A stretch of 64,000 nucleotides of DNA from DATCJA01 sp963814955 (GTDB lineage Bacteria > Acidobacteriota > Vicinamibacteria > Vicinamibacterales > UBA2999): the NCBI GenBank assembly GCA_963814955.1, contig CAWFEX010000004.1, forward strand, positions 930,001 to 994,000. The letters run 5' to 3'. Positions 52,757 to 61,783 of the stretch are shown here, one piece after another. The stretch's first letter is position 1; each line of letters starts with the position of its first letter. A model generated the notes under the pieces. That model saw only the letters and a list, made by a program, of their open reading frames with translations, was not told where the DNA came from and ran no database searches. The position numbers were made by a program, and so were the translations under genes.

Positions 52757-54604
52757 CTACCGCGCTTCTGCGGCGACGTCGGCAACCTTCGCCGCTGGTT
52801 CGTGACTCCAGATCCTGGATAGGAATCGCGCCACCCTTCCGAGTGCGCGCTGGAGTGGATCCTCCCCGACCAGCCGCGCGCCCTCCGGCCGATACTCGAG
52901 CAGCAGCTTGCGGGTGTGATACGCCTCGAGCTCCACACGATGCGCGACGCTGACGATCGTCGCGCGCGGGAGCCGCTCCATCACCAGCTGCATCAGCTCG
53001 CCCTGGCTCAGCGGATCGAGGGCGGCAGTCGCTTCGTCCATCACAATCAGATCCGGTCGCTGCAGCAGCACCCGGGCAAACGCCAGCCGCTGCTTTTCGC
53101 CGCCGGAGAGCACGTTGTCCCACTCCGCATCTTCATCGAGCTGGTCGAGGAAGTGACCGAGGCCCACCTCTTCGATCGTCTTCCGCACCACCCGGTCTTC
53201 GATGGCATCGGTCGAAAGCGGATAGGTCGCCGCATGCCGCAGCGTGCCGAGTGGCACGTACGGCTGCTGCGGCATCAGGAACAACCCGGCGTCGTCGACG
53301 AGGATCTCCCCCGTGCCCCAGGGCCACAGGCCGGCGATCGCCCGCACCAGCATGCTCTTGCCCGTCCCCGACTCGCCAACCACGAGCACCTTCTCACCCG
53401 GCGTGATCTCGATGTCGGCCTCATTCACCACCGCGTTGCCATCGTTCAGCGTCACGGAAACGTCGCGCAGTCGCAGCGCGCCGTCCTCTGCGCGTTTGCG
53501 CATGATCCGGCCGGACGTGTCGGAGATCTCGGCATGCTCCAGCCGGTCGAGCGACACCAGCAGCGACGCGAGTCGATGTGACGACGCCGTCCAGTCGGCC
53601 AGACGCGGGTAGTTTTCGACGAGCCAGCTGAACGCCACCTGCACGGTGACAAACGCCGACGCGGCCTGCATCATCTGACCGAGACTCATCGTTCCCGCCA
53701 CGTACTTGGGCGCACACAGCAGGATCGGAATGACCGGCGCGAACCCGTTGCTGGTTCCGGCGACGATCGTGGTGCGGATCGATTGCATCATCATTGCGCG
53801 CCAGCGCCGCCGGACCATGGCGAACGACGACTCGAGGGTGGAGCGCTCTTCGGCACCACCCCCGAGCAGCGCGATGCTCTCGCCGTTTTCGCGCAGGCGC
53901 GTCAGCGCGTAGCGATAGTTCGCCTCCGCCTGGTTCTTGTTCTCGGCGAGGGGCACGAAGCCGCGCGCGATGTAAACCATGGCGCCGCTGGCCAGCGATG
54001 AATAGATGACCGCGGCGACGACCAGAAATCCGGGGATGCGGAGCGTCCAGTCTCCGATGGGGACCTCCAGCTCGCCGCCGATGAACCAGAGCACGCCGGT
54101 GAACGTGAGTGCCGATGTGACGGCGGTGAACACGCCCAGCACGAGGTCGACGGGCGCATCGACGCTCAAACGCAGATCGTCGGCGACGCGATACTCCGGC
54201 GTGCTGTGGTCACCCTTCAACAGGTTGAGCTGGTAATAACGGCCGTTCTTCAGCCACTGATCGAGCACGTGCGCGTTCAGCCAGCTGCGCCACTCGCGCT
54301 GCAGCGTCATCTTGGAGAAGGTATTCGTGCATCCCATTGCCACGCTCGCCAGGATGAGGGGAAACAGGATCAGCGACTGCCTGAACACGGCGGCGACGTT
54401 GCGGTTCTCGAGCGCATCGAACATTACTCGGTGCCAGACGTTCATGCGGTAGGCGAGCCCGAGGTTCACCAGCGCAATCGTGAAGACGGCTAACGTCAGC
54501 AGCCAGGCTTTGCTCCGGGCATCCTGGCGCCAGAAGCCGAGTGCCGCTTCCCAGTAGCGTGCGAGCAGGTACTGTCGTCTCTCCCGATCGTTGCCGTCTG
54601 TCAT
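52757..54604 (-). CDS. BclA/SbmA-like ABC transporter (permease fused to ATPase), copy 1
   Basis: 615 residues. N-terminal SbmA/BacA-type membrane domain: ALGFWRQDARSKAWLLTL, MNVWHRVMFDALENRN, TLQREWRSWLNAHVLDQWL, GDHSTPEYRVADDLRLSVD. C-terminal ATPase: Walker A GESGTGKS, NVLSGGEKQRLAFARVLL, Walker B LIVMDEATAALDP and a switch His in SVAHRVELEAYHTRKL. ATPase-bearing relatives (rhizobial BclA, mycobacterial Rv1819c) import peptides or hydrophilic compounds such as cobalamin. It precedes the broken exporter and the glucan synthase on the same strand, and is divergent from the TonB receptor gene. Confidence 0.9.
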   Translation of the reverse strand: MTDGNDRERRQYLLARYWEAALGFWRQDARSKAWLLTLAVFTIALVNLGLAYRMNVWHRVMFDALENRNVAAVFRQSLILFPLILASVAMGCTNTFSKMTLQREWRSWLNAHVLDQWLKNGRYYQLNLLKGDHSTPEYRVADDLRLSVDAPVDLVLGVFTAVTSALTFTGVLWFIGGELEVPIGDWTLRIPGFLVVAAVIYSSLASGAMVYIARGFVPLAENKNQAEANYRYALTRLRENGESIALLGGGAEERSTLESSFAMVRRRWRAMMMQSIRTTIVAGTSNGFAPVIPILLCAPKYVAGTMSLGQMMQAASAFVTVQVAFSWLVENYPRLADWTASSHRLASLLVSLDRLEHAEISDTSGRIMRKRAEDGALRLRDVSVTLNDGNAVVNEADIEITPGEKVLVVGESGTGKSMLVRAIAGLWPWGTGEILVDDAGLFLMPQQPYVPLGTLRHAATYPLSTDAIEDRVVRKTIEEVGLGHFLDQLDEDAEWDNVLSGGEKQRLAFARVLLQRPDLIVMDEATAALDPLSQGELMQLVMERLPRATIVSVAHRVELEAYHTRKLLLEYRPEGARLVGEDPLQRALGRVARFLSRIWSHEPAAKVADVAAEAR

Positions 54605-54895
54605 CGATCGCCCTTCTTCCGTGCCGATTACCGCCTAGCGAGCGCAAACCAACCCCAAGTGCTCAGGCGCTCGCGTGCGGTTCAGGTCGGCCACCGGCGC
54701 GAGGTTCCCTTCTTGTGGAATCACAATCTCTGCCGAGTGACAGCTGAGCGGACAGCCCTTACCTGATTCGGAGCGCAGCGAATGCCGGGCAGAGGTTTTG
54801 CCTTAACCGCATGGCACTTTAAGGTCAGCGTTGCCCGCTGACCGTAGGGTCGTCAAGCGCGGCCGAGCACGCGATGCTTTCAATGAGAGGCGGCG

Positions 54896-57730
54896 ATGAA
54901 GCACTCGATAAATGCGATAGGCCCCCATGTTTGGCTTGCAATCGCCGTCCTCTTCACGCTGAGCTGGGTTGAGCCGCGGCGGGCCAGACCATCACCACGA
55001 ACATTCTGGGCACGGTTTCCGACGAAGGGGGCGGGCTCGCAGGCGCGTCGGTTACGGCAAAAGACGTCGACACCGGCTTCACGTACGAAGCCAAAACAGA
55101 CGCACAGGGTGCGTATGCGCTTCAAGGGCTCCGGCCGGGAACGTATGAGATCACGGTCTCAGCGGATCAGTACAAGCCAGAGACGAGAACGGTTCAGGTG
55201 CTCATTGGGCGCACCGCCACCCTCGGACTTCGTACTGATCGCCAGCCCGACATTTGCCGAAACCGTGGAGGTAGTCGGCACGACCAGGCTCGCCGAGACT
55301 CGAACATCGGAGATCGCAACCGTCGTGACGCAGGAGCAAGTGCGATTCCTCCCGCAGGATCAGCGCAATTTCCTCAACTTCGCGGCGCTGGCGCCCGGCG
55401 TCCATGTTTCGAACGACGAACTGAAGAAACAGGTCACGGCCGGCGGCCTCGACGCGACGCAAATCAACGTGTTCATCGACGGCGTCAGCTTCAAGAACGA
55501 CATCCTCGAGGGCGGCGTCATCGGTCAGGACTCCAGCCGTGGCTCGCCGTTCCCGCAGTCGGCGGTGCAGGAATTCGCCGTACTCACGCAGAACTACAAG
55601 GCGGAGCACGAGAAGGCGTCGAGCGCGGTGATCACCGCGGCAACGCGCAGTGGAACGAATCAATGGACGGGCGATCTGTTCACGTTCTATCAGGACAGAA
55701 ACCTCGTCGCACAGGACCGCTTTGCGAGAGAGCGCGACCTTCCGAAGCGCACCTACGAGCGATGGCAGCCGGGCGCCTCGCTGGGAGGACCGATCGTGCG
55801 GGACAAGCTCCTCGTGTTCGGCGCCTACGAAGAAAATCGCCAGGATCGCGACAGTCAAGTGATACTCGGCGGGACACCGGTTCCAGCCGAACTCGGCCTG
55901 AACCGGGTCGAGGGGACATTTCCAAGCGAATTCCGCGAGCGTCTCGGCTTTGCGAAGCTCACCTATCAGCCGAGCCCCGGGCAATCGCTGGACGTGAGCT
56001 ACAGCGTTCGCAACGAAGACGATGTGCGGGACTTCGGAGCACAAACGAGCTTCGAGGCGGCATCGGACCTCGACAACCGGGTTGATTCGGTCCTTGGCCG
56101 ATGGCAGCTCCCCGGCAATGCCTATCTGAACGAGCTCACGCTCACCTACCAGCGTTCGAACTGGAACCAGCATCCGCTCAATCCGAGCCTGGTGGGGATC
56201 GACTACGAGGGCGTCGTTCGCGTGGGAGGCCGGGATTCGACTCAGGAGTTCACGCAATCCCGCATTTCTGTGCGCAACGACTATACGCGTCATGCCCAAT
56301 GGCGGGGCGCGCACCTCGTGAAGACGGGAGCAGTGTTCAGCGTTCTCGATTATGACGTGAGCAAGCAGCTGTTCGGCAACCCGCTCTTTCGCGTGCGGTC
56401 GTCAACAGGATTCGCGTTTCCGTCTGAAGCGTCGTACGGCGTGGGCAACCCCGATCTGAGCGCCACGAACAACCAGTTCGGAATTTTCGTGCAGGACGAC
56501 TGGACGGCGACATCGCGTCTGACCGTCAACGCCGGGCTCCGGTGGGACTACGAGTCGGACATGTTGAACAACGAGTTCGTGACGCCGGGCGCCGTGCGCG
56601 CCGCCGCAGCGAGCTTCGTGGATGCCAACCGGTACTTCACCGACGGTGACGACCGGCCGGCCTTCTACGCCGCCTGGCAGCCGCGCGTTGGCGCGTCGAT
56701 CGATCTCACGGGCACCGGGCGGCACGTGTTGTTCGGCGGGTTTGGCCGCTATTACGACCGCATCTTCTACAATGCCGGTCTCGACGAGCGGTACCGCCTG
56801 CAGTACGAGACGCGGCTGTTTCGCTTTTCGGCAACCGGCGGACCCGATCCGAACGGATTCGACACGATCGCGTGGGATCCTTCAAATCTGAGCACAGCCG
56901 GTCTCGACTCGCTGATCGCGCGCGGCGTTGCACCGGCGCCCGAGATCTACCTGCTCGCCAACGACACGAGACCACCGGTCTCCGACCAGTTCACTGGCGG
57001 CATACGGACCTCTGTTCGGGGCATCCTCGTGACAGCCAGCTATGCCGGGATTCGTGCACGGAACGGACTGACCTACGAGTTCGCCAATCGACGGCCCGAC
57101 GGGACCTGCTGTCTTCCTATTCCGGGATACAGCAACGTCCTCATCGCCAGGGACGTGAAGAAGACATGGAATGACGCGCTCTTCGTGACCGCCGATCGGC
57201 CCTTCCGTGACAGGTGGGGCTTCAGTTTCGCCTACACCCTGGCGAAGGGAGAAACCATCGGTGGCGACCTCTTCAGCTTCGACTATCCGACGGTGGAGGA
57301 CTACCCGCGGCATCCGACGCGAGACGACGAGCGCCATCGCATCATCGCGACCGGGATCGTTCAGCTTCCGTACGATTTCATGTTGAGCAGCGTCGTCACA
57401 TTGAGCTCGGGCGGCGGGTTCACTGTGCTCGACGAATCGCGGGGCTCTGCGATCGGGCAGAAGCAGGTGCTGCTCTTTGCCGGACGGCCCGATGAGCCGC
57501 TCGCATATCGAAGCGCGGACGCTCGGCTCGAGAAGATCTTTGGCGTTGGCGGCACGCGGCGCGTGTCCGTGGCTGGGGAAGCATTCAATGTCTTCAATGC
57601 CAGCAACGAGGCGTGCTACGAGGGCTTCATTCCTACTCTTCCGGCGGTGAACCCGGATTTCGGAAGGGCCAGCTGCGTGGTCGACAACAGCACCCGGCGC
57701 TTCCAGTTCGCCGTCAGGTACTCGTTTTGA
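54896..57730 (+). CDS. Oar-like TonB-dependent receptor, N-terminal frameshifts
   Basis: Outer-membrane receptor of ~940 residues. The start at 54896 gives a signal peptide (HVWLAIAVLFTLSW). A neighbouring frame from ~54975 to ~55220 carries the carboxypeptidase-regulatory domain (LGTVSDEGGGLAGASVTAKD, TDAQGAYALQGLRPGTYEIT), so two one-base shifts flank it. The plug domain is then in frame (VVTQEQVRFLPQDQRNFLNF, VFIDGVSFKNDILEGG), followed by a 22-strand-type barrel ending in FQFAVRYSF with the terminal Phe needed for assembly. Oar-type receptors take up or secrete unknown large ligands. It is flanked by two BclA-like ABC genes. Confidence 0.87.
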   Translation: MKHSINAIGPHVWLAIAVLFTLSWVEPRRARPSPRTFWARFPTKGAGSQARRLRQKTSTPASRTKPKQTHRVRMRFKGSGRERMRSRSQRISTSQRRERFRCSLGAPPPSDFVLIASPTFAETVEVVGTTRLAETRTSEIATVVTQEQVRFLPQDQRNFLNFAALAPGVHVSNDELKKQVTAGGLDATQINVFIDGVSFKNDILEGGVIGQDSSRGSPFPQSAVQEFAVLTQNYKAEHEKASSAVITAATRSGTNQWTGDLFTFYQDRNLVAQDRFARERDLPKRTYERWQPGASLGGPIVRDKLLVFGAYEENRQDRDSQVILGGTPVPAELGLNRVEGTFPSEFRERLGFAKLTYQPSPGQSLDVSYSVRNEDDVRDFGAQTSFEAASDLDNRVDSVLGRWQLPGNAYLNELTLTYQRSNWNQHPLNPSLVGIDYEGVVRVGGRDSTQEFTQSRISVRNDYTRHAQWRGAHLVKTGAVFSVLDYDVSKQLFGNPLFRVRSSTGFAFPSEASYGVGNPDLSATNNQFGIFVQDDWTATSRLTVNAGLRWDYESDMLNNEFVTPGAVRAAAASFVDANRYFTDGDDRPAFYAAWQPRVGASIDLTGTGRHVLFGGFGRYYDRIFYNAGLDERYRLQYETRLFRFSATGGPDPNGFDTIAWDPSNLSTAGLDSLIARGVAPAPEIYLLANDTRPPVSDQFTGGIRTSVRGILVTASYAGIRARNGLTYEFANRRPDGTCCLPIPGYSNVLIARDVKKTWNDALFVTADRPFRDRWGFSFAYTLAKGETIGGDLFSFDYPTVEDYPRHPTRDDERHRIIATGIVQLPYDFMLSSVVTLSSGGGFTVLDESRGSAIGQKQVLLFAGRPDEPLAYRSADARLEKIFGVGGTRRVSVAGEAFNVFNASNEACYEGFIPTLPAVNPDFGRASCVVDNSTRRFQFAVRYSF

Positions 57731-57746
57731 GCCTGGAGCTCACGTG

Positions 57747-59726
57747 CTAGGCTGCCGACTCCTCCGCCCAGGACACGCGCGGCACCGCAGGATTGTCTGG
57801 GGGCGGACTCGGTGGAATCGCACTGGTCGTTCTGGGTTCCAAGCGGCGAGCCGTATATCTTCTGGCTCGCGTGGCGCCACTTCGGGCGAACTCCCGGGCA
57901 GCTGGAGCCCGACGAACTTGCCGAACCTGCTCGCCCGAGCATGATGCACGGCGGCGGCTGAACGTTCTGTGAAGCAACTGATCCCCGACCAACCGCGCGC
58001 CTTCGAGCTGGCGTTCCAGTACGAGCTTGCGCGTGTGAAATGCTTCGAGCTCGACACGATGCGCGACGCTGACGAGCGTGGCTGCCGGGAGCCGCTCGAG
58101 GATTAATCGCATCAACCGTTCCTGGCTCACAGGATCGAGGGCCGCGGTCGCCTCGTCCATGACAATGACGTTCGGTTTCTGGATGAGTATCCGCGCAAAC
58201 CCGAGCCGCTGTTTCTCTCCGCCAGAGAGCACGTGGTCCCAGCGTTCGTCTTCATCGAGTTTGTCGAGGAGATGCCCCAATCCGACGTCCTCGACCGACT
58301 TGCGGACCACCGCATCTTCGACCGCTTCGGGCGAAATCGGATAGGTCACTGCACGGCGGAGCGTTCCGAGCGGCACGTACGGCCGCTGCGGCATTAGCGA
58401 CAGCCCGTCGGCGTTGATCCGGACCTCTCCCGTCCCCCACGGCCACAGACCGGCGATCGCCCGTACCAGCGTGCTCTTGCCTGTTCCCGATTCGCCAACG
58501 ACGAGCACCTTCTCTCCTGGAGCGATCTTGATATCAGCTTCGTTGACGACGGCGGTGCCGTCATCCAACGTCACCGACAGATCGCGCAACTGGAGCGCCC
58601 CGTCCTCGCACGGCTCTCGAACGATACGGGCTTTCGCGTCCTCTCCGCCCGCTCCATCCAGGCGGTCCAGTGACACCAGCAACGAGGCGAGTCGACACGC
58701 CGACGTCGTCCAATCGGCGAGGCGTGGGTAATTTTCGACCAGCCAATTGAACGAATGCTGCACGGTGACGAAGGCAGCGGAGGCCTGCATCATCTCACCG
58801 AGGGTCATGGTCCCGGTGACGTACTTAGGGGCGCAGAGGAGCAGCGGGATAATCCCCGCCAATCCATTGGTGGTGTGCGCCACGATGGTGGTGCGGAGCG
58901 TTTGCATCATCATCGCCCGCCAGCCGTTGCGGACCCTTTCGAATGCCGAACCGAGACCGGCGCGCTCCTCAGCGTCGCCGCCGAGCAGCGCGATGCTTTC
59001 GCCATTTTCGCGCAGACGGGTGAGCGCGTACCTGTAGTCGGCCTCCGCCTGGTTCTTGTTCTGAGCAACGACGACGAAGCCGCGGGCGATCCTGACCATC
59101 GCACCGCTGGCCACCACTGCGTACACGAACGCGGCAATCACCAGGAACCCCGGGATGCGAAGCGTGGTGCTTCCGATCGGAATCTCGAGGTCACCGCCGA
59201 TGTACCACAGCACACCGATGTACGTGATCGCGGAGATGACCGCCGCGAAAATGCCCAACACGATGTCGACCGGAGCGTCGACGCTCAGGCGCAGATCCTC
59301 GGCCACGCGGTACTCCGGCGTGCTGTGGTCGCCGGGCCGCAGATTCAGCTGATAGTACCGGCCGCGGGCGAGCCAGCGATCGAGGACGTGCCCGTTCAGC
59401 CAGGTGCGCCACTCGCGCTGCAGGCTCATCTTCGAATAGGTGTTCGCGATCGCCATGGCCAGGCTCGCGACGACCAGAGGGAAGAAGATGATCGATTGCG
59501 ACAGCACGGTGCTCCCGTCGCGGTTGTCGAGCGCATCGAACATGATGCGATGCCACACATTCATCAGGAGCCCAAGGCCGAGATTCACCACCGCAAGCGT
59601 GAACACTGCGACCGTCAGGAACCAGGCCGTGCGTCTGGCATCCTGGCGCCAGAAGCCCAGAGCCGCTTCCCGATAACGTGTGAGGAGATACTGTCTGGTG
59701 TGCTGGTCGTCGTCGACGCGGTCCAT
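57747..59726 (-). CDS. BclA/SbmA-like ABC transporter, copy 2, with aberrant C-terminus
   Basis: Closely similar to copy 1 at 52757 over residues ~1-585 (TRYREAALGFWRQDARRTAW, REWRTWLNGHVLDRWLARGR, Walker A GESGTGKS, VLSGGEKQRLGFARILI, VIVMDEATAALDP). The ATG at 59726 matches the start of copy 1; the frame upstream to 59891 is non-coding. After LEGARLVGDQLLHRTF the sequence differs: an Arg-rich ~75-residue tail ends in PRVSWAEESAA, which resembles the end of the glucan synthase (PRVLWPEESVA). The native C-terminus was therefore probably replaced. Function as for copy 1. Confidence 0.87.
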   Translation of the reverse strand: MDRVDDDQHTRQYLLTRYREAALGFWRQDARRTAWFLTVAVFTLAVVNLGLGLLMNVWHRIMFDALDNRDGSTVLSQSIIFFPLVVASLAMAIANTYSKMSLQREWRTWLNGHVLDRWLARGRYYQLNLRPGDHSTPEYRVAEDLRLSVDAPVDIVLGIFAAVISAITYIGVLWYIGGDLEIPIGSTTLRIPGFLVIAAFVYAVVASGAMVRIARGFVVVAQNKNQAEADYRYALTRLRENGESIALLGGDAEERAGLGSAFERVRNGWRAMMMQTLRTTIVAHTTNGLAGIIPLLLCAPKYVTGTMTLGEMMQASAAFVTVQHSFNWLVENYPRLADWTTSACRLASLLVSLDRLDGAGGEDAKARIVREPCEDGALQLRDLSVTLDDGTAVVNEADIKIAPGEKVLVVGESGTGKSTLVRAIAGLWPWGTGEVRINADGLSLMPQRPYVPLGTLRRAVTYPISPEAVEDAVVRKSVEDVGLGHLLDKLDEDERWDHVLSGGEKQRLGFARILIQKPNVIVMDEATAALDPVSQERLMRLILERLPAATLVSVAHRVELEAFHTRKLVLERQLEGARLVGDQLLHRTFSRRRASCSGEQVRQVRRAPAAREFARSGATRARRYTARRLEPRTTSAIPPSPPPDNPAVPRVSWAEESAA

Positions 59727-60229
59727 CGCTCGCCTTTCTTCCTGCCCTTCCGCGCGCCTCGAGCTCAAGGCAGAGCGAGTGGCTGTACAGTTCGTCACAG
59801 TTGGGCTACGCTTTCTTCTTCCGGCGTTCAAGAGTCCGCGCTTTAGAGGGCCGGGTTCCGGCCTTGCGCCGGGGCCGGCCCGACGCCTCAAAAAATCGGT
59901 CCCCGCGCACCACCCACCGTGATCAGCCGACGGCTCCGCCGACCAGGGCCTGCAGCTGCGCGCGGGCGCCGAGCTTCGCCAAGCTATGCCAGCGCGGCTT
60001 CGCCGCCGGCTGGCCTAGGACGTGAGCACCAAGCGCTTTTCAAGCTTTTCCGGGATGCGACCATTGTCGTTAAATGCGATCCCGCGTGTCAACGCAAATC
60101 TGGCAGTTCCGGCGGTGAAAATCTGAAAGATCGACGAGGGGACGAGCCTTCGTTCGTCGCGACCTCCTGACAAGCCCGCTGGCGACGAGTGACCGCGGGT
60201 TCGGGGTCCTGCGGAGCGCGCAACGTCTG
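59727..60229. other. 500-bp interval with GC palindromes, no intact gene
   Basis: Contains the upstream region of the second BclA-like gene and a compound palindrome around 59840-59885 (GGGCCGG...CCGGCCC type). A minus-strand stretch reading HSLAKLGARAQLQALVGGAV (59930-59990) could be the end of a lost regulator. Nothing else supportable. Confidence 0.45.
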
Positions 60230-60385
60230 TCACAGGTCGCGGTGCTGCCGCACGCGGCAGCTGGTGCCGCGAATCGTCACGCGGTGGCAGTGGTGCACGA
60301 GGCGATCCATGAGTGCCGCTGCCAGGATGTCGTCGCCGAAGATGTCCGCCCCCACTCGTCGAAAGCCTTTGGGGACGTGAACACG
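60230..60385 (-). pseudogene. fragment of IS21-family IstB-like ATPase gene
   Basis: The minus strand reads GADIFGDDILAAALMDRLVH, then HCHRVTIRGTSCRVRQHRD and a stop at 60230, matching the end of IstB (GDDxLAAAxxDRLVHHxHxxxxxGxSYR). Just upstream, TSPKAFDEWG, the preceding conserved piece, is in another frame, so there is a shift near 60350. The AAA core is missing. No inverted repeats or IstA fragment were found, so this is a decayed insertion-sequence relic. Confidence 0.7.
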
Positions 60386-60493
60386 TCGATGCGTGCTCGT
60401 GGCGGCGGGTCTTGAGCCGAAAGAAGAGCTTGGGGCCGGGGTCCAGCGGGGGACCCTGCACGGACGGCGGCCGGCGCAGGGGGGTCTCTTGCT

Positions 60494-60808
60494 TTACGAG
60501 ATTAACCAGGCCGCGAAAGTTTGCCACGCATCAGTGCCGCCGATGGCAATCCGGCCGATTTGCGATAAGAGCAGAAAGGCGCCGCCCCAAATCGTGGCCG
60601 CATGAATTCGGTGCTTCGTCAACAAGTCGAATCCAATGATCGCGACAAGAAACAGGTCCGTTCCACCAAAATATGCGAGCGGCCCCAGCGGGGCCAACGC
60701 AGGCCATCGGGCGACTCCCGCAGGCAACAATTCCAGTGTGGCAATCAACATGAGACGCTTGTGCGCGTCGGCATTGCGCCGCCAGTACAATGCCGCGCCG
60801 ACCAGCAC
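60494..60808 (-). pseudogene. truncated multi-spanning membrane protein
   Basis: 104 residues with three helices: ALYWRRNADAHKRLMLIATL, FGGTDLFLVAIIGFDLL and IHAATIWGGAFLLLSQIGRI, then AWQTFAAWLIS. It looks like the C-terminal half of a larger seven-helix bacterial protein; I recall the AHKRLMLLAT and GTDLF patterns from uncharacterised proteins but cannot name the family. The N-terminal half is absent upstream, so it is probably a relic next to the IstB fragment. Confidence 0.5.
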
Positions 60809-60836
60809 AGGAACTCACCGCGTCTCGACGGGGTCA

Positions 60837-60923
60837 TTATCCCCGGCGACTGAGCACTACCCGCACAAAAAACGCCACCACGAACAGCGCCATGAGCAAC
60901 AAGACCAATCGCGTGATCGTCAT
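60837..60923 (-). CDS. 28-residue hydrophobic peptide
   Basis: ATG at 60923: TITRLVLLLMALFVVAFFVR then VVLSRRG and stop. One perfect membrane helix with a positive end. It may be a genuine tiny membrane protein or a chance frame in decayed DNA; no neighbour supports a role. Confidence 0.25.
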   Translation of the reverse strand: MTITRLVLLLMALFVVAFFVRVVLSRRG

Positions 60924-61783
60924 CGGCCCTCCGGTTCAGAGTATTCATGCGGAGAATGTTGTCAATGCGATCCGTGAGCGCGATCCCGAACAAGGTCGCT
61001 AGCCCATCCGTATATCGCTAGGCCGGCAGTTCAGTAGCGTCAGGATCCTCTGATCACGCCAAGACATTAGTCTGCGGCGTTTGTCGATCGTGTGTGCGAA
61101 GTGTGCGCCGGTGTCACATAGCGTCATGAGGCCGAGGTGCCCCGCGGTTTGCCATGGTGGGGACGCGACTCGGGAGCGATGGACGCGGCACGTCGTTTAC
61201 ATCAATGCCATCCCCATGAACGCATCGCTGCCGAGGCGGATGGAGCGGTTCCTGGTGAAACTTCGGAAGTGGCGACGGTATCACCGTGATGGCTCGGAGG
61301 GGTTCGTCGAGGAACGCGAGGTGGGCGCGTTCGTCGCGGTGGATCTCATCCCCGTCGCCTACGGCATACGACGAGGAATTTTGCGCGAATGCCTCAATTT
61401 GGAGGAGGCGTTCCTGGAAGTCGACTGTGCGGCAGAGCGCCGCGGTCACACGTGTACGCCCACTTGTACCCGCTGGCGCCTGGAATAGCGGGACGTCGTC
61501 GTGACCGACGCGGATCTGCATGCAGGGCATACTGGGGGACTGCTCGTCGTGCGGGGCCTGTATGGTAGAATCCACGCGAATCGGATCTTCCCACGCGCTC
61601 TGCCGTCTGTAAGCGTTGCCGGCCCTGTGGCCGGTCCCCCTTATATCCAGCCTAGCTCCGAGTCGAATCCGCCCGAAGCCCTCGTGTTTCGGTGACGCGC
61701 TGACGCCATGTTGGCGGCGATGCGTCCACACACTCACCCACAGCGCTGCTGGGAAACCGCTCTTGGGCACCAAAGGACTCTTC
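60924..61783. other. 860-bp interval; nothing firm except the helicase leader
   Basis: Several overlapping frames exist on both strands between 61081 and 61944, none recognised. The TATGGTAGAAT near 61560 is a possible -10 region for the helicase gene, which would give a ~215-nt 5' leader, as often seen with cold-inducible RNA helicases. This promoter call is tentative. The start codon at 61784 is preceded by AAAGGA. Confidence 0.35.

Noticed and set aside
58755..59846. A 363-residue open frame on the plus strand
   Set aside because: Antisense to the second BclA-like gene; His/Asp/Arg-rich, no motif.
61081..61488. A 135-residue plus-strand frame
   Set aside because: Overlapped by equally long minus-strand frames, no family recognised, and its Cys/Arg-rich start looks random.
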